Source: an uncultured Aquimarina sp.
Lineage (GTDB): Bacteria > Bacteroidota > Bacteroidia > Flavobacteriales > Flavobacteriaceae
DNA: 64,000 nt
Assembly (NCBI GenBank): GCA_947496355.1
Contig: CANMCO010000006.1
Span: 1 to 64,000, forward strand
Reading direction: 5' to 3'
Both the position numbers and the translations under genes were made by a program. This document shows positions 34,772-43,982 of this stretch, piece after piece (the first letter of the stretch is position 1; each line of letters starts with the position of its first letter). The notes beneath the pieces were generated by a model, which saw only the letters and a list, made by a program, of their open reading frames with translations, made no database searches and was not told the origin of the DNA.

Positions 34772-35917
34772 ATGACCAAAATTTTGTGTTTACTAGTATT
34801 CGGTATTAGTTTGAATGGATACACGAAAAAAGAATTCTTAGAATTCAACCTTCAAACCAATCACATAACCGAAAATTACTCAAACTCTACTTCAAGTAAT
34901 CTGATACCACTTTTGGACAGCGCACCCCCTACTCCTCCTGGAAATTTCACCTATTTCTTAGGAGACACCGGTTTTAATACAGGAATAGATTTATCCTGGT
35001 CATTTTCTACAGACAATGTTGGTGTTGAAGGTTATGAAATGTATAAAGATGGAGTACTATTACAAACTCTTCTGGCCACTGAAACATATTATCCTGCAGG
35101 AATTTTTGAGCCAGAAACTATTTTCGAGTTTTACATTATAGCATATGAAGCTGCGGGTAATCGTTCTCTACCTAGTACAATTCTAGTAACTACTTTACCT
35201 AATGATCCAAAAACGTATTGCATATCCACAAGTTATAATATGAGCTATGAATATATCGATTATGTAGGTATTAATGGAATTTCAAATCATACGGCTTCTG
35301 ATAATGGATATGGAGATTACACCCATATGTTGACACTGCTTCAGTCAGGATTTAATACTATAAAATTAAGCGTAGGATTTGCTGATACTATATATGAAAA
35401 GACTTTCGTTGTATGGATAGACTTTAACCAAAACGAAATATATGAATCAACAGAACAAGTTGTATCATCTGCAATTAAAAGTGCAGATATTACTTCACAT
35501 AATTTTATAATTCCTGGATCTTTTCCCTTTGGCACTAGGTTAAGAATGCGTGTAGCCCTAAAATGGGATGGTGTTCCAGATGCATGTGGGGGTATTAATT
35601 ATTTTGGAGAAGTAGAAGATTACATCCTTGTTGTTATGAATTTATCATTGAAATCGGCTATTTCGAGAAAGTCAACAGTCAAAAAAGAACTACCTATCAT
35701 CATATACCCAAATTCTGCAGGTCAATACATAAAGATTAATCTTTCAGGCAAGAGCCCAAGTCAACTATACTATAAATGACATATCTGGGCGAATGGTAAA
35801 GTCCGGTGTGATACATGATAATACGATTTTGGTACAGAAAACCTAGAATTTGGTGCTTATTTTATTTCAATACCCTACGAGAAAAAGAGGATTACGAAAA
35901 GATTTATCAAAGAATAA
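34772..35917 (+). pseudogene. Secreted FN3/GEVED protein with T9SS domain, broken by two compensating frameshifts
   Basis: The first frame (34772-35779) encodes a signal region, a fibronectin type III-like domain (PGNFTYFLGDTGFNTGIDLSW to about residue 148) and a GEVED-type domain (WIDFNQNEIYESTEQVV; CGGINYFGEVEDYILVV), then IIIYPNSAGQYIKINL, the beginning of a T9SS sorting domain, and stops. The rest of that domain continues in the next frame from 35760 (VNYTINDISGRMVKSGVIH), and from 35837 back in the first frame (ENLEFGAYFISIPYEKKR), ending with a basic tail at 35917. The breaks lie near 35759 and 35836. Either the gene is newly broken or the sequence has two errors. Start codon ATG at 34772. 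Confidence 0.8.
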
Positions 35918-36137
35918 AACATTATTTCTTTAATACCGTCTTCATTAAAAATACTTCACAAAAAACAAAACTTAACTATTTATTCTTCAATTATATAAGC
36001 ATTTTACAGAAAGGTTAAGAATTTATCAACACGAAAACGTTGTAGTTTAAGAGTAATCCTACAAAATTGAATATTTCGTAATAACTTAGTAGAAATTTAA
36101 CACAGGAAACACTTTTATAAACAAAAAACTACTTATT

Positions 36138-36224
36138 ATGAAATCAAATTCTCCTCCAACGAAAATTATTAATTTGTTTGAGCTACAGCTTTCAATTAGC
36201 AAAAACACTACTTCTTTACTTTAA
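36138..36224 (+). CDS. Possible 28-aa peptide resembling a Bacteroidetes lanthipeptide leader
   Basis: A short ORF (MKSNSPPTKIINLFELQLSI, then SKNTTSLL) in a 628-bp gap with no other gene. Its end LSISKNTTSLL resembles the leader motif LSLNKKTIS-L of class I lanthipeptide precursors in this phylum, but no core peptide follows and no modifying enzyme is in the window. It could be a remnant or a chance match. The rest of the gap (35918-36545) is AT-rich with nothing I can name. Confidence 0.25.
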   Translation: MKSNSPPTKIINLFELQLSISKNTTSLL

Positions 36225-36545
36225 AGAATTGTAATTATTTCATTTATTAGATTTAATCTTAAGGAAATATCGTGTTTAGGTGTGTTCTTTTTCACTATGC
36301 TTTTTTAGAATAACCATTCGAAATATTTTTTAAAGGCATCACTTAAAAAAATCACAAAACTCTATATATCAAACATATACACTATATCACCATAACTTCT
36401 ATGATTTATCTAGGGGAATGTTTAGACTGGTAAAGCTCCTTAAAATTTCATCTACTTGTATACGTTTATATAATTTTTTATGCGTAGACACAAACTCAAT
36501 ATGATAATGTAAAATATTATCGAACTAAACTTAAAAAATTGCAAA

Positions 36546-38828
36546 ATGAAACGAAAAAATGTAAAATCAATTTTAGTAATCTTACTTTTCTGTATACCTT
36601 TTCTAGGTATTCAGGCACAAGATGAAGATGTACTATTTCAAGCTTTTGATTGGAATGTCCAGAACCAACCTGCAGGACAAACATGGTATGATGTTGTATC
36701 TCAAAATAGAAACCTCATCAAAGACGCTGGTATTGATATGATTTGGATGCCACCACCAAGTAACTCTGCAGCTCCGCAAGGATACCTACCTAGAGAGCTA
36801 AATAATTTAAACAGTGCCTATGGTACACAAGCTCAATTAATAAACTTGATTAATCAGTACCACGCTTTAGATATTAAAGTTTTAAGTGATATTGTAATCA
36901 ATCATCGAGTTGGAACCAATGATGCGGTAACATTCACTAATCCTTCTTGGCCAACTTTTTATATTACTGCAGATGACGAAGGAAGAAATTTTGTACCTGG
37001 TCCTGTTGAGTTTAGTATCAATGGGGATTATGTTCCTGGATTTGCTCTAAAATCTGATGGATCTAATGGTACTTTTGCAGCAGCAAGGGATCTTGATCAT
37101 AAAAACCCTGCAGTAAGAGCAGAGATAATAAAATGGATGAATTTCTTAAAGAATGATATTGGTTTTGATGGATGGCGATATGATTTTGTGCATGGGTATG
37201 ATCCTATCTACAACAAAGAGTATAACGATGCCACTAACCCTTATTTTGCAGTTGGAGAGCTTTTAGAAAGTAGTAGAGTACAGACTAATAACTTTGTGAA
37301 TTTTGCTCAACAATCCTCTTCTGCTTTTGATTTTAATACAAAAGTAAGTCTACAAAATGCTATCCGAGACAACAATCTATCTTATCTAAGAGATGGTCAA
37401 GGAAGGCCTTCTGGAATGATTGGTATCAACCCTTCTAAATCTGTAACATTTTTAGATAATCACGATACTGGGTTTGCACAACAATGTTGTGGATCTGGTT
37501 ATGTTTTTCCGGGAGGAGAAACAAACCTTAGAAAAGGATACGCATATATTTTAACACACCCTGGTAATCCAGCAGTTTTCTGGACACACTTTATGGATGG
37601 TGGTTCTGGAGTACGTAATGCGATCAAAGATCTTATTTCAGCAAGAAAGAGTGTTAGAGTACATTCAGCTTCTACTATTAGTATTGCAGAAGCAAGGAAT
37701 GACCTTTATGCTGCTTATATTGACGGCAAAAGTGGAACATTGGCAATGAAGTTAGGTAGTGGTAATTGGTCTCCAAACGGAAATGGTTGGGTATTGCAAA
37801 CATCTGGAACTGATTACGCTGTTTGGACTCAAGGAGGTAATACAGGAGGTGGAGAAACCGTCGCTCCATTTACCGTGAATTTTAAAAAACCAAATGGATG
37901 GGGCAATACTATAAACGCCTATTTCTATGATGCTTCTGTCAATGCAACCTTACCAGGAACTTCTGGATGGCCAGGTCAACAAACAACGAACATTTCTGGA
38001 ACACAATGGTATTCATACACGGTTACCCCACAAGCAGGAACCTCTGCAGCGAATATAAGAGTTATTTTTAACGATGGTGCCGGTAACCAAACTGGTGATT
38101 TATCCAGAAGTACAACTGGATGGTATACTAACGGAACCTGGACAAATACCTGTCCTTCTGGATGTAGTGGATCTTCAACCCCGAACCAAGTAACGCTTAA
38201 TTTTAGGAAGCCCGGTGGTGGATGGGGAAATAACACTAATATCTACCTTTATAATAAAGCTACAAACCAAACCATCTCTGGTACTCCTGGATGGCCAGGG
38301 CAATCCATGAGCAATATTAGTGGTACCTCTTGGTGTAGAAATACCTTTACATTACCTGGTGGAGTATCTGCAAATAATGTGGGTGTTGTATTTAATAACG
38401 GAGCCGGGCAACAAACAGTTGATCTTACCAGAGGCAACGATGGATGGTTTAGCGTAACCGGCAGTAGTAGCGGACAGAGAACAGGGACATGGTCAAATAA
38501 TTGCCCTACAGGTTGTCCTTCTAGAAGTGCTCTAGAATTTGTTGATAACGGAGGAAAAACTAAAAATACTTTGGGTGAAGCAATGCTCTCTCCTAATCCA
38601 ATGACTAATCAGACCAAATTATATTTAACAACTTTGGAAAAAGGAACTTTAGAAGTAACTGTATCCAACCTATTAGGACAAACCAAAATAATCTATAATC
38701 AAAATGTGCAAATTGGCAGACAGGTAATAGATATTAATAATACTATGGCAAATCCAAAAGGGATGTATTTCTATACAATCAGGTTAAATGGAAATGTGAT
38801 TAAACAGTTAAAGGCTGTTAAACAATAA
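36546..38828 (+). CDS. Secreted GH13 alpha-amylase with two starch-binding modules and T9SS domain
   Basis: A 760-aa secreted enzyme that cuts alpha-1,4-glucans such as starch. It has a signal peptide (CIPFLGIQAQ), then a GH13 barrel: VLSDIVINHRVG, the nucleophile in GWRYDFVHGY (about residue 210), the acid in AVGELLES (about 238) and FLDNHDTGF (about 305). Two similar CBM26-like starch-binding modules follow (about 440-540 and 549-655; VNFKKPNGWGNTINAYFYD and LNFRKPGGGWGNNTNIYLY). The C-terminal T9SS sorting domain (LSPNPMTNQTKLYL ... GMYFYTIRLNGNVIKQL) targets it across the outer membrane. The barrel resembles maltotetraose-forming amylases, but the product is not provable here. Confidence 0.92.
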   Translation: MKRKNVKSILVILLFCIPFLGIQAQDEDVLFQAFDWNVQNQPAGQTWYDVVSQNRNLIKDAGIDMIWMPPPSNSAAPQGYLPRELNNLNSAYGTQAQLINLINQYHALDIKVLSDIVINHRVGTNDAVTFTNPSWPTFYITADDEGRNFVPGPVEFSINGDYVPGFALKSDGSNGTFAAARDLDHKNPAVRAEIIKWMNFLKNDIGFDGWRYDFVHGYDPIYNKEYNDATNPYFAVGELLESSRVQTNNFVNFAQQSSSAFDFNTKVSLQNAIRDNNLSYLRDGQGRPSGMIGINPSKSVTFLDNHDTGFAQQCCGSGYVFPGGETNLRKGYAYILTHPGNPAVFWTHFMDGGSGVRNAIKDLISARKSVRVHSASTISIAEARNDLYAAYIDGKSGTLAMKLGSGNWSPNGNGWVLQTSGTDYAVWTQGGNTGGGETVAPFTVNFKKPNGWGNTINAYFYDASVNATLPGTSGWPGQQTTNISGTQWYSYTVTPQAGTSAANIRVIFNDGAGNQTGDLSRSTTGWYTNGTWTNTCPSGCSGSSTPNQVTLNFRKPGGGWGNNTNIYLYNKATNQTISGTPGWPGQSMSNISGTSWCRNTFTLPGGVSANNVGVVFNNGAGQQTVDLTRGNDGWFSVTGSSSGQRTGTWSNNCPTGCPSRSALEFVDNGGKTKNTLGEAMLSPNPMTNQTKLYLTTLEKGTLEVTVSNLLGQTKIIYNQNVQIGRQVIDINNTMANPKGMYFYTIRLNGNVIKQLKAVKQ

Positions 38829-38881
38829 TCTTCTACCTACCCTTATTTTCACTTTCAGTTTTTATGCTGTTAGAAGGGCAT

Positions 38882-38918
38882 GCGGTTGTTACTTATTTAT
38901 AAGTAGCAACCGCTTTTT
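38882..38918 (+). terminator. Intrinsic terminator of the amylase gene
   Basis: Arms GCGGTTGTTACTTA and TAAGTAGCAACCGC (one G-T type mismatch) followed by five T. Confidence 0.85.
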
Positions 38919-38966
38919 AAATTTAGTTTACTATTTTTATCATAAAATATGCTTCCAAATCTTGCT

Positions 38967-39758
38967 ATGAAAAAAATTGTATTCTTATTAGTTTTAGTAT
39001 TTACATTTGGCTGTAAAGAAGAAAAACATAACTTCACAGATATACATTTAGCACATGCCTCAATAGCAAATTTAAGAGATCAAAACAAAATTGATCACCA
39101 GATTAGAGAAGTAAAAAAAGCTATCATTGTGCCCAAAATTGATGGTATCATGAATGATCCTATTTGGAAAGATGTTATGTGGTATGGCCTTGATCAGAAG
39201 TGGTTAGGAGAATCGTACGAATTCAATGATTTTTTTGGACGTTATAAAATGGCATGGACTCCAGAAGCATTATATCTTTTGGTAGAAATAAAAGATGATA
39301 TTCTTTATGACCAGAACAAAGATCCGCTTAAATTTTGGTGGGATGATGATTGCGTAGAAATTTTTATAGATGCAGATAATTCTGGAGGTGATCACCAATA
39401 CTCTAACAATGCTTTTGCTTATCATGTTGCACTTGATGGAAACGTAATCGATCTGGATAAAAATAAAAAACCTTTACTATATAATAATCATGTAACTTCA
39501 AGAAGAATAACCAACGATGATGTGTCTGTTTGGGAGTTTGAAATTACCGTTTATGATGATTCATATACAGAAGGAAAAATTAATGATCCTATTGTATTAA
39601 CAAAAGATCAAAAGCTTGGTTTTGCCATTGCTTATAATGATAATGATAGTAGTAAAGAAAGGGAAAACTTTATAGGCTCTGTTTTTATACCTGGAGAAGA
39701 AAAAAATCTAGGTTGGATTAATGCTGATGTTTTTGGAACAATTATCTTGATCGAATAA
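38967..39758 (+). CDS. CBM9-like carbohydrate-binding lipoprotein
   Basis: A 263-aa lipoprotein; the start is MKKIVFLLVLVFTFGCKEE (lipobox at C16), six codons inside the longest ORF. The domain pattern is that of family 9-like carbohydrate-binding proteins: IDGIMNDPIWKDVMWYGL near the start, then AWTPEALYLLVEIKDDILY, WWDDDCVEIFIDADNSGGDH and WEFEITVYDD. Similar proteins are found beside sugar-degrading enzymes. It follows the secreted amylase and its terminator, and converges with the GH15 gene, so it may help hold glucans at the cell surface (inference). Confidence 0.82.
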   Translation: MKKIVFLLVLVFTFGCKEEKHNFTDIHLAHASIANLRDQNKIDHQIREVKKAIIVPKIDGIMNDPIWKDVMWYGLDQKWLGESYEFNDFFGRYKMAWTPEALYLLVEIKDDILYDQNKDPLKFWWDDDCVEIFIDADNSGGDHQYSNNAFAYHVALDGNVIDLDKNKKPLLYNNHVTSRRITNDDVSVWEFEITVYDDSYTEGKINDPIVLTKDQKLGFAIAYNDNDSSKERENFIGSVFIPGEEKNLGWINADVFGTIILIE

Positions 39759-39793
39759 TTAAAAATCCAAAAACTCTACAAACTCGAAACATA

Positions 39794-41596
39794 TTAATGA
39801 ATCGTTTCCATTAACTCCTCCTCTTTGGTTATTCCACCAGAAAAATTAGCTGCAGTCTCAATAAGCGCTAAATGCGAATATGCCTGCGGAAAATTACCTA
39901 ATAATCTTTTGGTTTTGAAATCAATATCTTCACTAAAAAGTCCCAAGTGGTTACTATATGACAACAACTGATCAAAAAGCCTTTTTGCTTTTTCATGATC
40001 TCCTATCTTATATAAACTATTAATAAACCAAAAGCTACAAATTGTAAATGAAGATGAAGGCAAACCAAAATCATCTTTGTTCTTATAACGATACATCAAA
40101 CCATCATTACACAATTCCTTCTCAGTCGCTTTTACAGTACTAATAAAACGAGGGTCATGCGGTTCTATAAATCCATAAGACTCCATCAACAATGTTGAGG
40201 CATCCAAATCAGAAGAACCATAAGACTGTGCATATGCCTGTTTCTCATCGTTCCAGGCGTTTTCATAAATATCGTCATGTATCTTACTTCTTAATTGCTT
40301 CCACCTCTCATTTTTATAAGTTTTATTAATTAGCTCACCTATTTTTATTGCTCTGTCTATTGCTACCCAACATAATAGTTTAGAGAAGGTAAAATGTCGT
40401 TCTTCAGTCCTAAATTCCCATATTCCTTTATCTGGTTTTTCCCAATTAATATGTACAATATGAACAATACTTTTACAAATTGTCCATAATCCCTCGCTGT
40501 TATCTAAATCACAATCAAATTTCATAAACTGTTGATAGATAACATCCATTAAGATTCCGTAAATATCGTTCTGCTTCTGATGATATGCTGCATTTCCAAT
40601 TCTTACTGGGCTAGAATCTTGATATCCACTAAGATGATCTAGTGTTTTTTCGGTTAGTTTCTTTTCCCCGTTAATACCGTACATAATCTGGATTTTCTCA
40701 TCTTTATCAGGTATGATATCAATAATAAACTGAAGAAAGCGTTCTGCCAGTCTTTTATGGCCCAAATTGGAGATAACTTTGATCACCATCGAAGCATCAC
40801 GTATCCAACAAAATCTATAATCCCAATTACGTACTTCACCGATAGTTTCTGGCAATGATGTGGTTGCCGCCGCCAAAACAGCTCCCGATTTATCGTAACT
40901 TAACAATTTAAGAACTAATGCACTTCGAAGAATCTGATCATTATAGTACTTATAAGATGTTGTATTCTCGCACCAATTGAGCCAATACACTCTTGTTCTT
41001 TGCATTTTAAGATAGCACCTTTCCAGAGATTGAGTTAGTATTTTTTCATGATAACTTATCAAAAAATAAGCATGATTTTCTAATGTAATTTCTTCCGAGT
41101 TTAAAATCGAATCAAAATTCAGGTCAGAATACAAATACAGCGTATCATATTTTTCTTCATTTGTAATCCCTTTAATATAGTCCGTTTTAACTTCTAGATC
41201 CGTTGTACCCATAGCATATTCTAACTTGGGATCATACTTAACTCTAAATTTAGGCGCTCCTGAGATTAGCTTCACATAACGCACAATGTCTGATGGAGCA
41301 TAGAAAGTACCGTCTTCATTTTTATACCGGGGCATAAAATCTATTATTTCGAAAACATCTTTGCCATTATTAAACTCGGTTACTAGAATATTTGTTTTAT
41401 TTATATATTTTTGAGAAACTTGATAATCATCACTTACCAAAACCTCAAAACTTCCCCCTTTATCTTCATCAAGTATTTTTGCAAAAACAGAATAAGAATC
41501 AAAATTGGGTAAACAACACCAATCTAACGACCCGTATTTTGATATTAGAGCAGCACTCTGGCAGTTTCCTATAATTCCATAGTCAAGATTATTCAT
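39794..41596 (-). CDS. Glycoside hydrolase family 15 protein (trehalase or glucoamylase type)
   Basis: A 600-aa cytoplasmic (no signal peptide) GH15 protein, starting MNNLDYGIIGNCQSAALISK. It has an N-terminal beta-sandwich and an alpha/alpha barrel with NWDYRFCWIRDASMVIK, the family hallmark, and an acidic residue region near RFGVNPEE-like positions replaced here by SPVRIGNAAYHQKQNDIYG. The gene is divergent from otsAB with 144 bp between, a pairing that suggests trehalose breakdown (some GH15 members are trehalases); glucoamylase activity on short glucans is the alternative. Assignment to GH15 is firm, the substrate is not. Confidence 0.85.
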   Translation of the reverse strand: MNNLDYGIIGNCQSAALISKYGSLDWCCLPNFDSYSVFAKILDEDKGGSFEVLVSDDYQVSQKYINKTNILVTEFNNGKDVFEIIDFMPRYKNEDGTFYAPSDIVRYVKLISGAPKFRVKYDPKLEYAMGTTDLEVKTDYIKGITNEEKYDTLYLYSDLNFDSILNSEEITLENHAYFLISYHEKILTQSLERCYLKMQRTRVYWLNWCENTTSYKYYNDQILRSALVLKLLSYDKSGAVLAAATTSLPETIGEVRNWDYRFCWIRDASMVIKVISNLGHKRLAERFLQFIIDIIPDKDEKIQIMYGINGEKKLTEKTLDHLSGYQDSSPVRIGNAAYHQKQNDIYGILMDVIYQQFMKFDCDLDNSEGLWTICKSIVHIVHINWEKPDKGIWEFRTEERHFTFSKLLCWVAIDRAIKIGELINKTYKNERWKQLRSKIHDDIYENAWNDEKQAYAQSYGSSDLDASTLLMESYGFIEPHDPRFISTVKATEKELCNDGLMYRYKNKDDFGLPSSSFTICSFWFINSLYKIGDHEKAKRLFDQLLSYSNHLGLFSEDIDFKTKRLLGNFPQAYSHLALIETAANFSGGITKEEELMETIH

Positions 41597-41740
41597 ACGC
41601 TGTGTATTAATGAATTTTGGAAATTAAATGAAATCACATAGTGGTCATTTCATAAATTTCTTTTAAATAGCCTTTTTTTAAATCTTCTTTTCCGAAATTT
41701 AACAAAAATCAAAAAGAGTTAACCAACTTTAAACCAATTT

Positions 41741-43948
41741 ATGAGTAAAACTATCATAATCTCAAATAGACTGCCCTTACAATTACAAATTCGTGAAGGT
41801 GCTGTAGAAGCAATCCCTAGTATTGGAGGATTAGCAACAGGAATGAAATCTGTACATTCTGACAACGATAGTGTTTGGATTGGCTGGAGCGGACTTACCG
41901 AGGAAGAATTTAATCTAGATTTAAAAAACCAGGTTACCGAAGCGCTAGAAAAACATCAATGCATAGGAGTCCCTTTGACAGAAGAGGATATCCAAGGGTT
42001 CTATTACGGATTTAGTAACAATACACTCTGGCCCCTGTTTCATTATTTTATGGAATATACAGAGTTTGAAAAAAATAATTGGGAAACCTATAAATCAGTG
42101 AATCAAAAATTTGCTGATGTAATTTTACAAAATTTAGAAGTTGGTGATACCGTATGGATTCATGATTATCAACTACTCTTACTACCAGAATTAATACGCA
42201 AAAAGAGACCAGAAGTATCTATCGGTTTCTTTTTACACATACCTTTCCCATCTTATGAGGTATTTAGAACCATACCCTGTAGAGAAGAATTATTAAAAGG
42301 AATGCTGGGTGCTGATTTATTAGGTTTTCATACGTATGATTACGAGAGGCATTTTTTAAGTTCTGTTCAAAGGGTTTTAGGTCATGAGATTAATTTTAAT
42401 AACATCCATCTAGATAACCGTATTGTAAAAGTAGATTCCTTCCCCATGGGAATTGATTACGATAAATTTCATAATGCCGCTGTGATACATGATCAGAAAT
42501 CCAGAAAAGATCAAACCGAAATACAACAAGAAATCAATAAACATTTAAAGGAAGGTAGTAATCAGGCAAAACTCATTCTTTCTATTGATCGTCTTGATTA
42601 TACAAAAGGTATTGCTAATCGTTTGCGAGCATTTGAATATTTTCTGGATAAATACCCTCAGTTTAGAGGAAAAGCAAGATTAGTTATGCTCGCAGTTCCA
42701 TCAAGAGCAAATGTTCCGCAGTATCAAATATTAAAAAATGAAATAGATCAACTGGTTGGACGTATCAATGGAAAATACGCAGAAGTAAGCTGGACTCCAA
42801 TCTGGTACTTTTATAGATCCATGCCTTTTGAAAACCTCATCGATTTATACACCTCTAGTGAAGTAGCATTACTGACTCCTATAAGAGATGGAATGAATTT
42901 GGTTGCAAAAGAATATATTGCCTCCAGAGTTGATAAGAAGGGAGTTTTGATACTTTCTGAAATGACGGGAGCATCAAATGAGATGAGTGAGGCTCTCATC
43001 ATTAACCCTAATAATTTTGAAGAAATAGCAGATACGTTGAAATTTGCTTTAGAAATGCCTGAAGAAGAACAAATTAAACGAAATAACGCCCTTCAAAAAA
43101 GACTAAAAAGATACAATGTAGAAAAATGGGCTAACGATTTTATGGAAGCATTGGAGTCTACTAAGAGCGCTACTGAAAAATATACATTGAAGAAAGTAAA
43201 CACAGTAATAAAAAAAGAAATTGTAACTAAATTCAATTCTGCATCAAATAAAATATTATTTCTTGATTACGATGGTACAATGGTTCCTTTTGAAAAATTA
43301 CCAGAAAATGCTAAACCTACACAAAGGGTATTTGATATCTTAGATGCGCTGCACCAAAAGCCAAACACCAAAATAATTATTATTACTGGAAGAGATAGAG
43401 ATACGATTCAAGAATGGTTTGGTCATAAAGATTATACACTTATAACAGAACATGGGGCTTGGCTAAAAGAGAAGAATAAAGATTGGGAGTTAATGGAACG
43501 AGTAGACAATTATTGGTTCAAGTCTATTGCTCCTATACTAGAATCTTTTACAGATCGTACCCCGGGATCTCTTGTAGAAGAAAAAAGATATTCACTAGCT
43601 TGGCACTTTAGAAATGTGGACCCAGATTTAGGAAAAAAAAGAGCTAATTCTTTAAAAACTACAATTCAGCAATTAATTGCTAATCATAATTTAGAAATTC
43701 TTGAAGGAGACAAAGTATTAGAAATCAAAGTAAGCGGAGTAAGTAAAGGAAAATCTGCTTCAAAAATGTTACTCGAAAAAGAGTATGATTTTATTTTTGC
43801 TATAGGTGATGATTGGACAGATGAACATATGTTTAAGGAGTTACCCAACACTGCTTTTACTGTAAAAGTAGGCCTTAAAAATACCGTTGCGCAATACTAT
43901 GTTAATGACATAGATCAAGTACATGAACTTTTAAACGCTTTTAAATAA
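41741..43948 (+). CDS. Bifunctional trehalose-6-phosphate synthase/phosphatase
   Basis: A 735-aa OtsA-OtsB fusion that makes trehalose from UDP-glucose and glucose 6-phosphate. The GT20 synthase fills residues 1-480 (TIIISNRLPLQLQI; VWIHDYQLLLLPELIR; LSIDRLDYTKGIANRLRAFE; LLTPIRDGMNLVAKEY). The HAD phosphatase follows (LFLDYDGTMVPFEKLP near 508; TGRDRDTIQEWFG; GDDWTDEHMFKELP). The fusion is common in Bacteroidetes. It is divergent from the GH15 gene and followed after 34 bp by an MFS transporter gene. Trehalose would serve as an osmolyte or carbon store in a marine cell. Confidence 0.95.
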   Translation: MSKTIIISNRLPLQLQIREGAVEAIPSIGGLATGMKSVHSDNDSVWIGWSGLTEEEFNLDLKNQVTEALEKHQCIGVPLTEEDIQGFYYGFSNNTLWPLFHYFMEYTEFEKNNWETYKSVNQKFADVILQNLEVGDTVWIHDYQLLLLPELIRKKRPEVSIGFFLHIPFPSYEVFRTIPCREELLKGMLGADLLGFHTYDYERHFLSSVQRVLGHEINFNNIHLDNRIVKVDSFPMGIDYDKFHNAAVIHDQKSRKDQTEIQQEINKHLKEGSNQAKLILSIDRLDYTKGIANRLRAFEYFLDKYPQFRGKARLVMLAVPSRANVPQYQILKNEIDQLVGRINGKYAEVSWTPIWYFYRSMPFENLIDLYTSSEVALLTPIRDGMNLVAKEYIASRVDKKGVLILSEMTGASNEMSEALIINPNNFEEIADTLKFALEMPEEEQIKRNNALQKRLKRYNVEKWANDFMEALESTKSATEKYTLKKVNTVIKKEIVTKFNSASNKILFLDYDGTMVPFEKLPENAKPTQRVFDILDALHQKPNTKIIIITGRDRDTIQEWFGHKDYTLITEHGAWLKEKNKDWELMERVDNYWFKSIAPILESFTDRTPGSLVEEKRYSLAWHFRNVDPDLGKKRANSLKTTIQQLIANHNLEILEGDKVLEIKVSGVSKGKSASKMLLEKEYDFIFAIGDDWTDEHMFKELPNTAFTVKVGLKNTVAQYYVNDIDQVHELLNAFK

Positions 43949-43982
43949 TTTATGATATCTTTATAAATAATCAAACATACTT

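Noticed and set aside
35815..36018. 67-aa ORF on the plus strand
   Set aside because: It overlaps the frameshifted T9SS domain in a frame with no family likeness; the other frames carry the real sequence.
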